Assembly (NCBI GenBank): GCA_020186115.1 | Contig: WSYJ01000027.1 | Coordinates: 1 to 64,000 of the forward strand | Direction: 5' to 3' | DNA from: Histomonas meleagridis | Lineage: Eukaryota; Parabasalia; Tritrichomonadida; Dientamoebidae | DNA length: 64,000 nucleotides | Shown here: positions 9,750-21,984 of the stretch, in pieces | How positions within the stretch are numbered: position 1 is the first letter of the stretch | Layout: each line of letters starts with the position of its first letter | The notes under the pieces: generated by a model | Told to the model about the DNA's origin: nothing | What the model saw: only the letters and a program-made list of their open reading frames with translations | Databases searched by the model: none | Made by a program: the position numbers and the translations under genes

Positions 9750-10460
9750 CTCATATGGTATGATCGAAAGAATGGCTCTGATCACGTTGTTGACACATTT
9801 TTCGAAACTTGTTACGGTAATAATGCTCGTCATCAGTATGTTTATCATCACAACTTTATCATCGTTCGTCCAAATCCTCAATCTCATAATTCTGGTACGA
9901 CATGGAATGGCCACTGTATTGTCATTCCATTCGTTTCATATTTTCGAGATTATCATCCAGACAAAATCAATTGGACTCGCAAACGAAATTACATTGCTTT
10001 TATTGCACAGACTTATGGTGTTGCCAGTAAAACAAGTAAAGCCGTTCGTCAAAAGGCAACTTCTCTTATACAAAAACCTGACGCGCGGTAAAGTATTACT
10101 TTTTTCGTAGAAGTAAATCATCCATTATAGATACTGTTAAATTACTTCCACAATATTATATGAGTTCAGACTTTGTGTTTGCCCAAGAGGTGACCTTATT
10201 CTTCAAAACAAAAGGGTTTTTCGATATAACTTATTTTCGGGTGTATTCCTGTTTTGATTTCAGATCCAATGACAATGCCATTTGAATTACTCAAAATTCT
10301 CTGTGTGAATTCCAGAAAATGAATACATTCAGATTTAGATATCATGGAATGAGCCTCCAAAAGTGGGTGAGGCTTTTTGGGCATTTTCATGGATGCTATA
10401 CATCAGACGTTTATATCAAGAACAATATCATGATACATATTTATGTCCTTCCAAAAATAG
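9750..10460 (+). pseudogene. Exostosin-type (GT47) glycosyltransferase relic
   Basis: The frame at 9750-10091 lacks an ATG and reads HVVDTFFETC, HHNFIIVRPNPQSHN, GHCIVIPFVSYFRD and RKRNYIAFIAQTYGVAS. After the stop, other frames give FRLCVCPRGD, KRVF and, with a frameshift, CIPVLISDPMTMPFE. The block 'LCPRGD...KRVF...GCIPV.isD....PFE' is the hallmark of the exostosin/GT47 C-terminal domain. The ATG frame on the same stretch is a shadow. N-terminus missing, several frameshifts: a dead Golgi glycosyltransferase gene. Confidence 0.75.
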
Positions 10461-10664
10461 TGAATAACTCCTTTGCTAGTAAATTTAGATAAATATTTCA
10501 GTAGAAGCTGAAAAATTAACAAAATAAAATAAAATCTGATCAGTGTAAATTAATTGTTTGGGATTTGCTTATGTTTTGTAAATATTTACATGAATTTATG
10601 TAAAGAACCAGTTTACTAAACTGAGTTTGGTTATCATCACACCATTAAATTTTAAATACATTTT

Positions 10665-11345
10665 TAGCCTCTAAAGGAGACACACTAAATTCGCTAAATT
10701 TAATTTTATTGATATATCTCATTCGATGACTTCTGCACATGTATTACATTCGGTGTTGGTATCTGAAACAATTTCGATCTGAATATCGAATTCCACAAAG
10801 CTTTTAGGTAACAAGAGATGAGCTTTAAAAGCAAAACATCCATCACAAATAAAAAATTTATCAACTTGTGATTAATTATTTGTTGTTGTAACACCTATAA
10901 TTTTTGATTGCGAAATATTTCGGTTAAACTATGAAATGAATGGTATATGAAGCTTTTTGTTGTTGAGAATCGTATTTAAATTGTCAATCATAAGTACTGA
11001 ATGAGAGCATTCAACAGCAAAAGTTCTGTGATGTTGAGCAAATGCATCATCAAGTTAGCAGTTGTGAATTCAAAGGCGTCTAAAATGTATTTTAAACCAT
11101 GTGCCAGTGTTTAACACACTATTTGAAAACCTTAAGTATGTTGAAGAATTCGTATGTGTGATTGATAGTAAGCTTCTGAAATTATTTTGTTCTTCTACTT
11201 CTGGTTTGAATACAAGATCAGAAAAAAGAGATGGAATTGATGTGCACGCAAACACGTTGATGCGCTGATTATTAAATACAATTCGTGTGGAACTATCTGC
11301 ATAACAAAATGTGCTTGGAAGTGTTTGATGATGAAATTAAAAATA
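10665..11345 (-). pseudogene. Unknown protein relic with two Cys pairs
   Basis: Reading leftwards, one frame carries LAHGLKYILDAFEFTTANL, then, shifted, DDAFAQHHRTFAVECSHS. In that same frame, past two stops, come DKFFICDGCFAFKAH and TNTECNTCAEVIE. The C-x2-C...C-x2-C pattern suggests a zinc-binding knot. Upstream (11070-11255) SLFSDLVFKPEVEEQNNF may be its N-terminal part. I do not recognise the family. Confidence 0.4.
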
Positions 11346-13920
11346 TATATTAATGCGAATAAAAGTTATTGATCATGGTAGAAAAACATGAAAAAAAGAT
11401 TTTTTTTTATTAATTAATTAAATGTGTTGATTTGAATATATACAGACACTATAGATAAATTTATCTTCGAAATGTGTGTAACTTAAGTATATATTTATTC
11501 GAATTATTACTTGCATGCTATAGTTATTATAATAATTAATATGCAATATTCAATGAATATGTAATATATAATATTATACATTATATATAATACATTATAT
11601 ATAATACATTATATATATATATATTTTATACATTATGTTATATATGATAGTATATATGATGTTATATATGAATATGTTATATATGAACAAGTATCCTCGA
11701 AATACAATAGTACTTAAATTAGTTGTTAAATATTTCAAAAGAATGCAAAATAATAAGATAATAAATAATTTTCATATGAAATTTTATATAAAAGCTATTC
11801 ATAATAATATAGTATAATATCATTATAATATTATAATAATTTATACAACTTATTTTAATATTTTTTCAATTTTAAATCTCTAAATTAAATGATATTGTTT
11901 TTTTGATAATGAGTATTTACAAAATATAACAAAATCAAAAATATTATTTAGAAGGATTTAAAAATTAAAAAAGTTATAAAAGCATAACTCATAATTTATC
12001 ATAGTTTGGATTTATTTTTTGGCGAAGGCAAAAAATAAAACCAAGGTTGAAAAAAAGATAATTTTTATCTCAATCATTTTGCATGCTCAAGCGGTTCGAA
12101 GTCAAATTTGAATGAATGGACGAATAAAAATTACTCAATCAGCTTGTATCGTACTCAAAAACAATTTCAGAATAAAGCTAGCTCAAGAAACGGTAATTTT
12201 GACTTATATTCGGAGAAATAGAGAAATTAACGTCGTTACATATAACGTCAAATAAGTTGAAAAATGTAATATATTTAAAATTTAAAAGAACATGAGATAA
12301 AAGGAATCGATAAACGTACCTCAAGGCAGTATTTTAAAGATCATTTGCAAATTAATTTTGTATATATATAAATCCAATGAAATTAAACATTATGCTAAAA
12401 TCCAAAAATTAAAAAAAAAGTCAGAGGATAAATTCAATGATCGGAAATCGTTTTTGTCAGAAAAAAATCATCGCTATATAGAAAATAATGTATTGTTTGT
12501 CCCAATATATTTCAAGAATATATACTTATACAGATAATATTTCATTAATTATTTATTATTAATCATGTTAAATAAGTATATCATTAAAGTATTTCCAAAT
12601 TTATTATATCATTCATTTTTTCATTAAATTTATAAATAAATTAATTTTAAGAAATATCAAGATTTCATATAAATACTTGAAATAAATAACAAATCACGCT
12701 TTTGTGATGAGATTTTAACATTTTTATTTCTTGACAAACCAAGGATCATTTGATTTGGCAATAAATAAATAACGTATTTTTTTTTGAAAAAGGGTAAAAT
12801 TTTACTAATATTTACCATCATTCAAATTCACTCCTATCGACACTTATCGTTGCCATTATCGTTCAATATAAACCATCTAAAAGTCGACTTTTGTCACTTT
12901 TTGGAATGAAAAAATAAATTTATCTCGTGCTAATCATAATATTATTCTTAGATTTATATTAATCATAGATGCAACTATGTATGATTATAGATTATATATT
13001 CATAATATCAAGATCGTAAAATGATCGCTATATACGAATTGCAGAAATCGAAAATCAATATTGTATATATGTATTGGGAATTTGTTGGTCACAGTATTGA
13101 ATTCTTACTGTTTCGAAACATCGTGTTAGTGAGAAAATTAGAAAAAAAGAATTGAAATAAAAAATTGAGATTGAAATCAGAGAAAGGTTGTGTTGAAAAA
13201 AAGTGATGAGGTATTAAGTTTAAAGTTCGATTATCATTTTATACAAAATCAATAAATATTTATATATTTATATTCATTTTTAACGATTAAATTTTTGATG
13301 TGTTAAAGTTTATAATAAACCATTTTATACTATCGAAATTCATGAATAATAATTATTAATTACAATTTATTAAAAAATAATCATTTTTTTTCAAGATTTT
13401 TACTGTCGAACTCAATAACTTCTCATAATTCTTTCTCAGTAAATAATTTCATTGAGTCAAAATATATATTTATAATGAAATATATAAGATTTTAATAAAC
13501 TCATGTCTTCCTATCGTTCTCCATCGTCTTCCATCATCACAACGATAGAGAACGATAAAATGTAAACTACACAAAAGCTGATATTTGTCACTTTTTGAAA
13601 TTATAAAATAAATTTATTTCATTTTTATTTGAATATAATATAGCATTTATATCATATTATAACATTAATTAAGTACATATATTATATATCTTGAATAGCA
13701 AGATTCAATATCTTCTGTGTATCGAGATATCATGTTTTTCACATTGAGTTTAATATATAGTATTAATAATATGTTTTATATGATGTTATATACAAATATT
13801 TTATATATAATGTTATACATGATGTTACACATGTATATATGTTATATATTGAGTTATACATTTAATATGTAATACATTATTTTATACGTGATGTTATATA
13901 CGAATATTTTTGTGTCGATA
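11346..13920. other. AT-rich non-coding region
   Basis: There is no convincing gene. Short AT runs (TATATAATACATTATATA near 11565-11640) dominate. Around 12830-13100 and 13505-13760 two stretches look like an old direct duplication: each has TATCGTT-rich sequence, TTTGTCACTTTTTG, AATAAATTTAT, then a similar AT order. Confidence 0.6.
11735..12080 (+). repeat. Dispersed repeat, second copy at 28413-28690
   Basis: Both stretches share GATGCAAAAT/GAATGCAAAAT, AATTTTAAATCTCT, GATATTG/GATGGTG, ATTTGGATTTATTTTT and GCAAAAAATAAA..TTGAAAAAAAG in the same order. In the second copy it directly follows a REI1-like fragment, so the repeat unit is probably larger than the zinc-finger part. Confidence 0.55.
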
Positions 13921-14045
13921 GAAGTTTTTTTAATTTATGATATATTATAATTCAAAATGTGAGTGTTGTGGTAAAGTAACCGTTATTTGATGCATGTTTT
14001 TGATCTGTTCCTCCAAGTTACTCATATCAATTATGCTAAAGGAAG
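13921..14045. repeat. Fragment of dispersed repeat, related to 25740-25860
   Basis: TTATGATATATTATAATTC, TGTGAGTGTTGTGG, GCATGT and TTACTCATATCAATT also occur, in a different relative order, around 25755-25850. It is a small relic with no coding function visible. Confidence 0.45.
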
Positions 14046-15226
14046 TAGTAAAATGCTTTATGTTTTTAATAGGATGTGCTCGGATAAATAAACGGTTGAT
14101 AATTGTCCGTTAAAATCATAAAAATTCATTTTTCTCCATTCCTTTTCAAGACTTGAAATAAAATGATACATTACATAAATCTCATATTTTAAGTGCGTTT
14201 GTTTAAAAGTAAGTTTTAGATAAAAATAGCCATTTAAATTTTTTCCTTCTCGTAATTGTTTCTACTTTGTATTTCCATCAAAAATTTATTTTTTTCCAAT
14301 TTGTTTTTGCAGAAACATAGATCCACATAAGTTCTAATATATTTACAGCAAAGTTATATAAAATTTTATATAAGATCTTTTCTATTGAAATTAGAAATCT
14401 GCTACATTTTTCAAAGTCATCGGTTTTGCTAGGGTACTCCAATACAAACTTTTTGAATATTTTAAGTATCAACATAAAATAATTATTATTTTTCTTAATA
14501 AAAAATATAAATGTTATAATAAGAACAAGGCTTGTTGAGTCTTTTTTGATAATTACTCCTTTTATTGCGAAATTTCAATGAAAAATTTAATCATTATATT
14601 GACCATTTTATTTTATGCTTTGACTTTTACGAATATTTCGAATTGCTCAGGAATCAGACAACAAAGTCGACCGTTAGAAGCCATTATATTGAAAAAGTGC
14701 CCTTATTTCAATACTTTATGTGGATACGATTAAAATATTGTGATTCTTTTTAGAGGTAGTAAATCTTTTAATTGGCAAATTATATTTTATACCAAAAGAA
14801 TTCCCAATGGTTATGTATTACAAATATGGATTTGTTTGCAAATTTAACTACAAATTCATCAAAAAAATCCATTTTACCGATTTTTGTTGGATAGGGTTAT
14901 TAAAAAGTGCTTAAAATATTGGTACACTAAATTTTGTCGCTTATTTAATATTATTCACGCACTTTATGTAGAATCTTATTCTATCATTATTTTGAATTGA
15001 ATTATTTTTCATAATGAAAAAAATAAGATTTTAATTTTTTTTACTAGAGAAATGTGACATGAAATCCTTATTATCAACAGTTAACGATGCTAAATTCAGT
15101 CAAAAAGTTCCAAATATCATCTCAATTTTCCTAGAACCAAATAAAGATGTGTATTTTTGTCTTCTTTAGAAATTTTCATCTTCAAATCGTGAAATGTTTT
15201 ATTGACTAGTAGCAAAAATGGTAGAG
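14046..15226. other. AT-rich, nothing recognised
   Basis: Short open frames on both strands have the composition of random AT-rich DNA. No RNA gene or transposon end was found. Confidence 0.55.
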
Positions 15227-15440
15227 TAAATTCTTGTGTATTTTTTCGAGTTGATGAATTAAATGATAATGTGACTATAAATTTTCAAAAATAATTTTTG
15301 GTTCAATGGTAGTGGTTAACCGTCCAAAATGATCGGCTTGTGTTCGGGGCCCCAAGGCGGAGGTTCGATTCACTGCATAGAATAAATTTATTCATTTTTT
15401 GCAGAAAGAAAAATTTAAAATGTTCAAAATCCTATGTAAC
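15227..15440 (+). repeat. tRNA-like (SINE-like) inverted repeat, left copy
   Basis: It contains TGGTTCAATGG (matches a pol III A box) and, 63 bases further, GGTTCGATTC (B box). These lie in a GC-rich core bounded by very AT-rich DNA. The A-B spacing is too long for a standard tRNA, and no acceptor or proper T-stem pairing forms (one A-A mismatch, shifted loop). I therefore read it as tRNA-derived rather than a tRNA gene. It is repeated almost perfectly, inverted, at 16480-16695. Confidence 0.6.
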
Positions 15441-16479
15441 AAATATTTTATATAATTTTTTATTGATTAAATAAAAATGTGTATCAAATTTCTGAATAAT
15501 TCATATAAAAATAATTTGATTTTTATACTTGATCAATTTGAATTTTGATATAACATGGAGTAACTTACATTAATATTTTATTTTTAAGATATCATTAGAT
15601 TATTAAAGAACCATTAACAGGGAAATCGTTAAATATAATCGGATGTATATTTGATAATTGCTGTATCTTTTTTTCAACTTATATATATTCAGAAATTTAG
15701 ATAATTATCATGTGATGCGTACTTGTGTCGTTTTTATAACTATAAAAAACTGTTGGTTGTTCTTTTCAACGCACAAATATATAATTAGATATATAATATT
15801 TTGAAATTTCTATAAATAAATTATTTAATATGTTTCTATGAAAATGATTTTTCTCATCGAATAAATTCATTCCAATATAGAAATTGTATATATTTAAAAG
15901 GAAAGGAAGCATTAACAGTTCAACCAATGTTTACTCAAGCATTGAATATATATATATATATATATAATTTCTTCCTGCATTCGGGATTTTGTTTTTAATG
16001 CGCACATTAACATAAATGAATGCTTGATTTTTAATTTGAACAAAACAAACTTTATTATATATTTTTTGACTAAAATATCAATTATTATCAATAAAAAAAA
16101 TTTAAATAAATATTTTTCTATTTCTATTATTATAATTTTACAAAAATGAAAATTCTGATAATTATAAAATGAATAGATCTTTTCAAATTTTGCATTAAAA
16201 AAAATCTAGTTAAAAAAACATATTCTCAATCACATAATAAATTACATTAATTATATCTGCCTGGAAATCTTCCTTGAAGAATTAACATAAATATCCTCAT
16301 TTTTACCTTCACAACTTGTTACTTATAAATAAAAAAAATTTTTAAGAAAGAAATTAACATCAATAAATCAAAAAAAACAGATATCTAATTTGATGATTTA
16401 AAAATTATTAGAACTTATAGTAGTATAAAATAATATAAATTTAACATAACGTTTCTTCTCATAAACAAATTTCATTATG
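15441..16479. other. Spacer between the inverted tRNA-like repeats
   Basis: AT-rich with a short TATATA run near 15945. No gene, no recognisable transposase. Confidence 0.55.
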
Positions 16480-16695
16480 ATCATTTTGAACATTATAAAT
16501 TTAACTTTTTCGCAAAAAATGAATAAATTTATTCTATGCAGTGAATCGAACCTCCGCCTTGGGGCCCCGAACACAAGCCGATCATTTTGGACGGTTAACC
16601 ACTACCATTGAACCAAAAATTATTTTTGAAAATTTATAGTCACATTACTATTTAATTCATCAACTTCGAAAAATACACAAGAATTTCCTGCTACA
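16480..16695 (-). repeat. tRNA-like (SINE-like) inverted repeat, right copy
   Basis: Reverse complement of 15227-15440 with only a few differences, including the A-box and B-box-like segments. The two copies could be the ~210-base terminal inverted repeats of a ~1.46-kb non-autonomous element, or two separate SINE insertions facing each other. Confidence 0.6.
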
Positions 16696-17165
16696 GGGTT
16701 TTTCAGAGGAATCAATGGCGTGATCAATGGAAATAAAGTACTGCAAACATTATCTGCTGTTTCTCGATTTCTTCCCGATCAAAGGTTTTGTCACTCTCTT
16801 TATTGCGTGGAGTGGAACAAACTTCAATAGTATGATAAACTCGTCTCAACTTCAATTAAAGAATCAATTTGTAATTATATCTCAAATTACAACATCTTTA
16901 TGAAAGCCTTCACCACCTTAAAGCATTCTTTAATGTTATTTGCGTAAACATTTGGGGAAAAGAGTTGTTAAATTAATCACAAGCTTTTTTCAAACAATTC
17001 GGATGATTTTTGTTCAACTTTGTTACTCAAAGACATCCTTCATAACAATAATACGATTTAATGTTTATAAACCTTTTCATAAATTCTTCAGAAGGAGTTC
17101 AATTACATAAAAGACTGTTTGGTTGAATATTTTCTCATTTTGGTGTAACTCATTTAGGATTCAGG
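16696..17165 (+). pseudogene. Unknown coding relic
   Basis: One frame stays readable with a few stops: GFFRGINGVINGNKVLQTL, SRFLPDQRFCHSLYCVEW, STSIKESICNYISNYNIF, FMKAFTTLKHSLMLFA and SNNSDDFCSTLLLKDIL. The regular hydrophobic pattern suggests a helical repeat protein. The family is not recognised. Confidence 0.35.
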
Positions 17166-17474
17166 GTGCTTGAAGTTCTTTTATTTTATAAGTTAGAAAG
17201 TAAGTTAGAAAGGCGGAATTCTTCAGCGTTAATTTTCGAACGACACCTGAATTTTAATTCAAAAAGCTTCGAGACTTTCCATCCAACAACGTCTGCTTTT
17301 TGATAAGAAACACAATTCTTGATTCATTTCAGGTGAATATTCAGAAGGTATTGAATTGATTTCTGCCGATCAAATTCGAGAACTTTAAATTTAAAGTTTC
17401 ATTTCCTGAATTCTGCTTCTTGTGATTTCAATCTCTTTGTACAATAGTGTAAAGCATGCCAGAATTAAAAATTA

Positions 17475-18906
17475 TGATCACCGAAGAAGAGGAACAAAAA
17501 TATGAATCATATTCTATTTTATGATGTTATCAATCACCTCTTTTCCACCTCATGTAATCAACCAGATTTTGTAATAACAATCGTAATTTCATATGATATT
17601 AGAGATATTCTAACTGATAGCGATACCTTACAATTACACCAAGTAACCAAGTTATTACATGCTACAAACCCATTTTTTCATAGTTGTGACAAAATAAGTT
17701 TCCACTATCTTATATCTAATCGTGCACATCTCCACCTCCATATTTCCTTCATCGTTGTGGGTTAATGTAGTGTTTTGTCTTTTGAACATTCTTCTTCCAT
17801 TGTCATCTTGGTTTGAAATATTTCAAAATTCAAATTTTTGTTCTGATTTTCGGCATTCAACCAACTCTACGGTCCCACCACCCCAAAAGACCACCAAAGT
17901 GTTCTTGATCATACTTATGGATATTAAAATATTATGAAAATCAGCATCGAGTTCCATCTTCCCTTACCGATGGTACCATCCATGCACCCTTTGTTTCCTA
18001 GCACGCACTAAGCCACCATCTAAGTGATGATCATAGGCTTGTGCACGGCCATGTTCTAAGGGCGAACATTTATGGAAGTGAAGTAACGGCCACTTTTTCA
18101 GAGAAATTATGAATTTTGGGGATAAAATAAGTGATAATTTTTTACAATTAGTTTATAGATATGTTACGAGTTAAAAATGTATACAAAATCAGACAACCGT
18201 CAGTTTGACAGGTTAACATAAACTTTTTAACTTTAAAAGAAAATTGTAACAAAATTGACCGCTTGGTCATCATCACTTCATTGTCAAACAAGCATGATCA
18301 ATGCGAACCAATAACGACCTCGTCGAATTCTGTCTCTGGATCATTGTTAGCTGATGGCATCTACCCACCAAATGTCATAGGGCAAATAAGGCAAAGCTTG
18401 ACAGCGATTATAGAGCAACAGGGGAGACATAAACGCAGCAGTAAACCACATCAACATGTTCCTAATGGGCAACATAGCTCTACATGCCTCCACTATCTCT
18501 TACTATGCCAAAACTATCCTCCACTTCCATCCAGAGACTCACCCTTTCACCAAAGAAACCTACCTAATCTAAGCCGTTGGCTCTATATCGAAGACGCACG
18601 CTTGCTGGGCGCCATCCACTTGTTCAGCAGGCATTGGAGCCGGATCGCCCAATTCGTAGGAAACGGAAGAAGTGGTCTGCACAATGCAGGCAGAGATGGG
18701 AAAATGGTTTTTTGTAATTTAATGATGCAAAGAAATTGGACACTAAAAGAAGACAAGGAGCTGATCAGGATTTGCATAATATCTATGGCGGCGATTGGGT
18801 GACAATTTCAAAGAAAATTGGCAACAAGCTGAACACGCAGTGCCGCTTCCGCTTCATGATCTTGAATGATCTTGGCCGCGTTCCTCCACCTGATAAGGAG
18901 GAATGA
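17475..18906 (+). pseudogene. R2R3 Myb-like DNA-binding protein relic, copy 2
   Basis: The N-terminal part (17502-17765) has CNQPDFVITI and LHQVTKLLHATNPFF as in copy 1. The C-terminal part (18263-18906) has R2 (W at RWLYIEDARL, RHWSRIAQFVGNGR) and R3 (NWTLKEDKEL), then a frameshift near 18785 into GGDWVTISKKIGN and TQCRFRFMIL, ending PPPDKEE at a TGA at 18904-18906. R2 is frameshift-damaged (LHNAGRDGKMVF in place of the Q-R-W helix). Broken nuclear transcription factor gene. Confidence 0.75.
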
Positions 18907-18989
18907 TAAATGCTTTGGATTGAATAAAAAATCCAAACACAAAATTTTAAGAGTTTTTACTGATGCTTATGCACACAGTGAGCTGCACC

Positions 18990-19540
18990 GCGCAAAGGAA
19001 ACTCAGCAACATCAGCGCTACAGTCGTTTTTCAGCGCTGTGAAGATGTCATTTGGACAGTTTATAGTAGCCACTTATTCAAACCTGGTGACCAATTATTT
19101 GCTTTTGAGATGTGTAAATTATCTGGTTAAGATGATAAAGACAGAGATTTTGTGTCCTCTCATAGAACCCGAAGCGCATTTCATCATTCTCATCAATGCA
19201 GTGGTTTTGACTCTACAAGCACCAGTTCCTGGTGAGTAATAATATGCTGATTCTTCATCAAAAGAAATTGCGTGATCATAGAATGGGCAGAAAAATGTCT
19301 TGAATTGACAAGAACAGCACACATACAGCATTACTAACAACAACTTTCTCGCCAAGATATTCCATAGTACCTTTGTATGTTTAAGTTTTCTGGATATTGG
19401 AAACTAAGTCCATGCAAACTCAAATGTTCTAAGAGTAATCTATTCTTTTTCAAATATTTGGCCACAAAGTAAACATTTAGTAACCAAAAATAACAACATT
19501 GAGACTCATTCCGACCTAGCTATCAATTCTTCCACTTTAA
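18990..19540 (-). pseudogene. REI1-like zinc-finger protein relic, copy 2
   Basis: On the minus strand it lies tail-to-tail with Myb copy 2. Recognisable pieces are RDHAISFDEESAYYYSPGT (19260-19220), the SCQF/CCSC region near 19310-19340, a GLSFQYPENLNIQ stretch (19380-19410) and remains of the C2H2 finger near 19440-19480. It is more decayed than copy 1. Confidence 0.5.
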
Positions 19541-20465
19541 TGATTTCTTGATACTTTATATTCAGCAACTTATTTCTCAGCGCCTTCTTTGCTTATTCTG
19601 CGTTTTGGCTTTAAAATTTTTCAAGAGTTTAATTTTGGTTGATAGATTTGGAAATTTCAGTGATAGTATTAAAACGCATACGACAAGTTTTACAAGGGAT
19701 TCCGCTCTATTAAAATCATACAAGAAACGATTAAACAGATTTTCAAAAATCATATAGTTAATACTGCTATAAACGAAATTGATTCTACTTTTTCGACGTC
19801 CACTTATATTGAACTCAAACTTATGTTTTTTCTGTTGAATTTTCCATTTTTTGTTGGACATTTTCGTTCAACTAAAAAAATTTCCATTTGACACAATATC
19901 GTTCGATCATATATATCTGGTGGTTCATAAAAGCTGTATTTTGGAAAACAAAAGTCAGTACAAGAAGAATGTATCAAAATTGGTAGAAAATCGAAATTTT
20001 TATTAACATATTGATGGATATTAATTTCTAGTGAAATATAGGTTCGATTTATTTGTTAACTTTTTAAAAAAATTCGATTTTAATTTTCATGAATGTTAGA
20101 TCAAATTTTTGAAATTATCAACAAGCGTATTATGTAAAATAATTGAATACAAAAAACTAGACAGATCAATCTAAAAATGAACAAATGTCTTTGCAAATAC
20201 TAACTTTAATCAATATGCCTAATTCAAACTTTATTCATTATATTCTACAATATGTTTTTATTAATATAATGAATTTTATCAACAAATGCTATACTATATA
20301 GATAACTTTCTAATGAATTATTACACAAAAGTAATGGAAATAGCACAAAATAAGAAGAAATGAAAATCAAATTATAAATTGATGCAAAAATAAAATCAAG
20401 ACAAAACTTTAATAAAAACACTAAAGAAATTTCTGACTGTAAAACAATATCGAAAACATAAAACA
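19541..20465. other. No clear gene; a weak coding trace
   Basis: A plus-strand frame at 19548-19757, ending in RDSALLKSYKKRLNRFSKI, might be a coding relic but matches nothing I know. The rest is AT-rich and featureless. Confidence 0.4.
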
Positions 20466-20469
20466 AGAA

Positions 20470-21710
20470 ATTAAAGAATTAAAAAAAATGAAATTAATTT
20501 ATATAAAAACATTATGGATAGATATGAACCCAAACGAAAAATGAAAACAAAGAAATAATTAATAAACTTCAAGAAGCGAATTTAATTTTAGAGCAAATAC
20601 TTTTGGAAATAAATAAAAAATTGAAGAAGAAAAATAAAGAAATTCTCAAAAGAAGAAGATGACGAAATGAATGAAATTGAAGAAAAATTTTCAAAATCTT
20701 TTGTGCATCAATCGAACATTCTATAAAGCAGCAGAAACATTTCGTAGAGAAATAAAGAATTAACAGCAATAGGCACATAAAATTTATAAACCAAAAGAGT
20801 GCAAAATCTCGAACAAATAAAAAAATAAAGAATTGTTGGAAATAGTAAAATAAGAAAAAAATAAACAAAGATAGAAAGAAATTGAGCAAATGCTCAAAAT
20901 TGAAATTCAGAAATATCAATAAATCTGTTTTTATGTTTAAACAAGAGAAAAGCAAATGCTTGATTCACATTATCCAAAAAAGCACAAAGAATTACTTAAA
21001 ACGAGATCAAGAAAAAGGAGAAAACTTATTTTGATAATGAAAGAAATGGATGAAAGACTTGGATTAGTTGTACCAACAGAAGATACAACAAAAAGCTTCA
21101 AGAGAAACACATGTCATGCATAAATAATAAATGAGAAACAAGAACAAATTAATGAATTGATGAGAAAGTATTAATGAAATTAAAGAAGAAATCAAATGAA
21201 AATACAAAATCAAATTGATGACGTAAAATGTTATCATAAAATGATGAATAAAAATTATTCAAGATGCACAAAGAGAAGGGAAACCAAATGTTAAACAATT
21301 ATGTTCTAACTTTGGATATCTTAAGAATTATCGGGAAAGAAATAATAAAGAAAATTAAAATGTTCGAAATTGAAGATGAAATTATCGAACAAAAAATTAT
21401 ATGAATTAAATGATATGTATTCCGATGAAAATTTAAGTCAAATTTCATTTGAAAATAAAGAATTTGCAACAAATATTAAGAAAACACAAATTGTGTTTTA
21501 ATCAGTTACTAAAAATTAAAGTGCCAATAACGAATACAAATGAAATGAAAGAAATGAGATAGAACGTAAAATAAAGAATATAAACTGAAACTTGTGGGTA
21601 TTAAAAAGAAAAGAAAGTGATTTAAGAGCAAAAGTGGAAAGAGTCTATTAAAATTTTGAAATCTTATAACTTGATATACCTGCGCCTCCTGGAAGAAGGA
21701 TAAATAAATA
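20470..21710 (+). pseudogene. Coiled-coil protein relic
   Basis: Many frames read as charged helix: NKEIINKLQEANLILEQ, LLEINKKLKKKNKEILKR, SIKQQKHFVEK, QEKSKCLIHIIQKSTKN-like pieces and MYSDENLSQISFENKEF. It ends in a distinctive ALDIPAPPGRRINK-type tail with a TAA at about 21710. Frequent stops and shifts disrupt it. It resembles the long coiled-coil proteins common in trichomonads; no specific partner can be named. Confidence 0.5.
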
Positions 21711-21984
21711 AATGTTTCTAAATTTGTAATTTATCTTCGAAATGAAATATTGAGCAATGCTTTTATGAACTTTGGTTATAGAATTCTAAATCTTTGATAT
21801 TCTTTAGTGTTCAAATGATATATCCTACCAATAGAGAAATTATACTTTTTTGTTATTACACTGTTTTACTTTTAAATTATGATTTATAAAGATATTTCGT
21901 AATAACATTAAAAAATCCCAACTTCTTGAAAATAAATACAATAATGATGTGCTAAAAACACCTAATAATTTTACAATAGCATGA

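Larger units (their letters stand above)
17170..19540 (-). repeat. Segmental duplication, arm 2 (inverted partner at 7240-9660)
   Basis: Same order as arm 1 but inverted: flank with AAGGCGGAATTCTTCAGCG, Myb N-terminal region, Myb repeats, the CAAAATTTTAAGAGTTTTTACTGATG signature after the stop, and a REI1-like relic on the opposite strand. Confidence 0.8.

Noticed and set aside
9760-10110. Membrane protein encoded by the ATG frame at 9760
   Set aside because: The frame is the +1 shadow of the exostosin frame; its hydrophobicity follows from reading AT-rich codons out of phase.
11635-11817. Small protein rich in Met and Tyr
   Set aside because: Reads an ATATATG-type simple sequence; no homology or conserved context.
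14278-14753. Short frames on both strands near 14.3-14.7 kb
   Set aside because: Random AT-rich composition, overlapping on both strands, with no recognisable motif.
15300-15385. Functional tRNA gene
   Set aside because: A-box to B-box distance is too long, the T-stem has a mismatch and a shifted loop, and no acceptor stem can be drawn.
20569-20955. Minus-strand Phe/Leu-rich membrane protein
   Set aside because: It is the antisense of a Lys/Glu-rich coiled-coil relic, which gives spurious Phe/Leu-rich frames.
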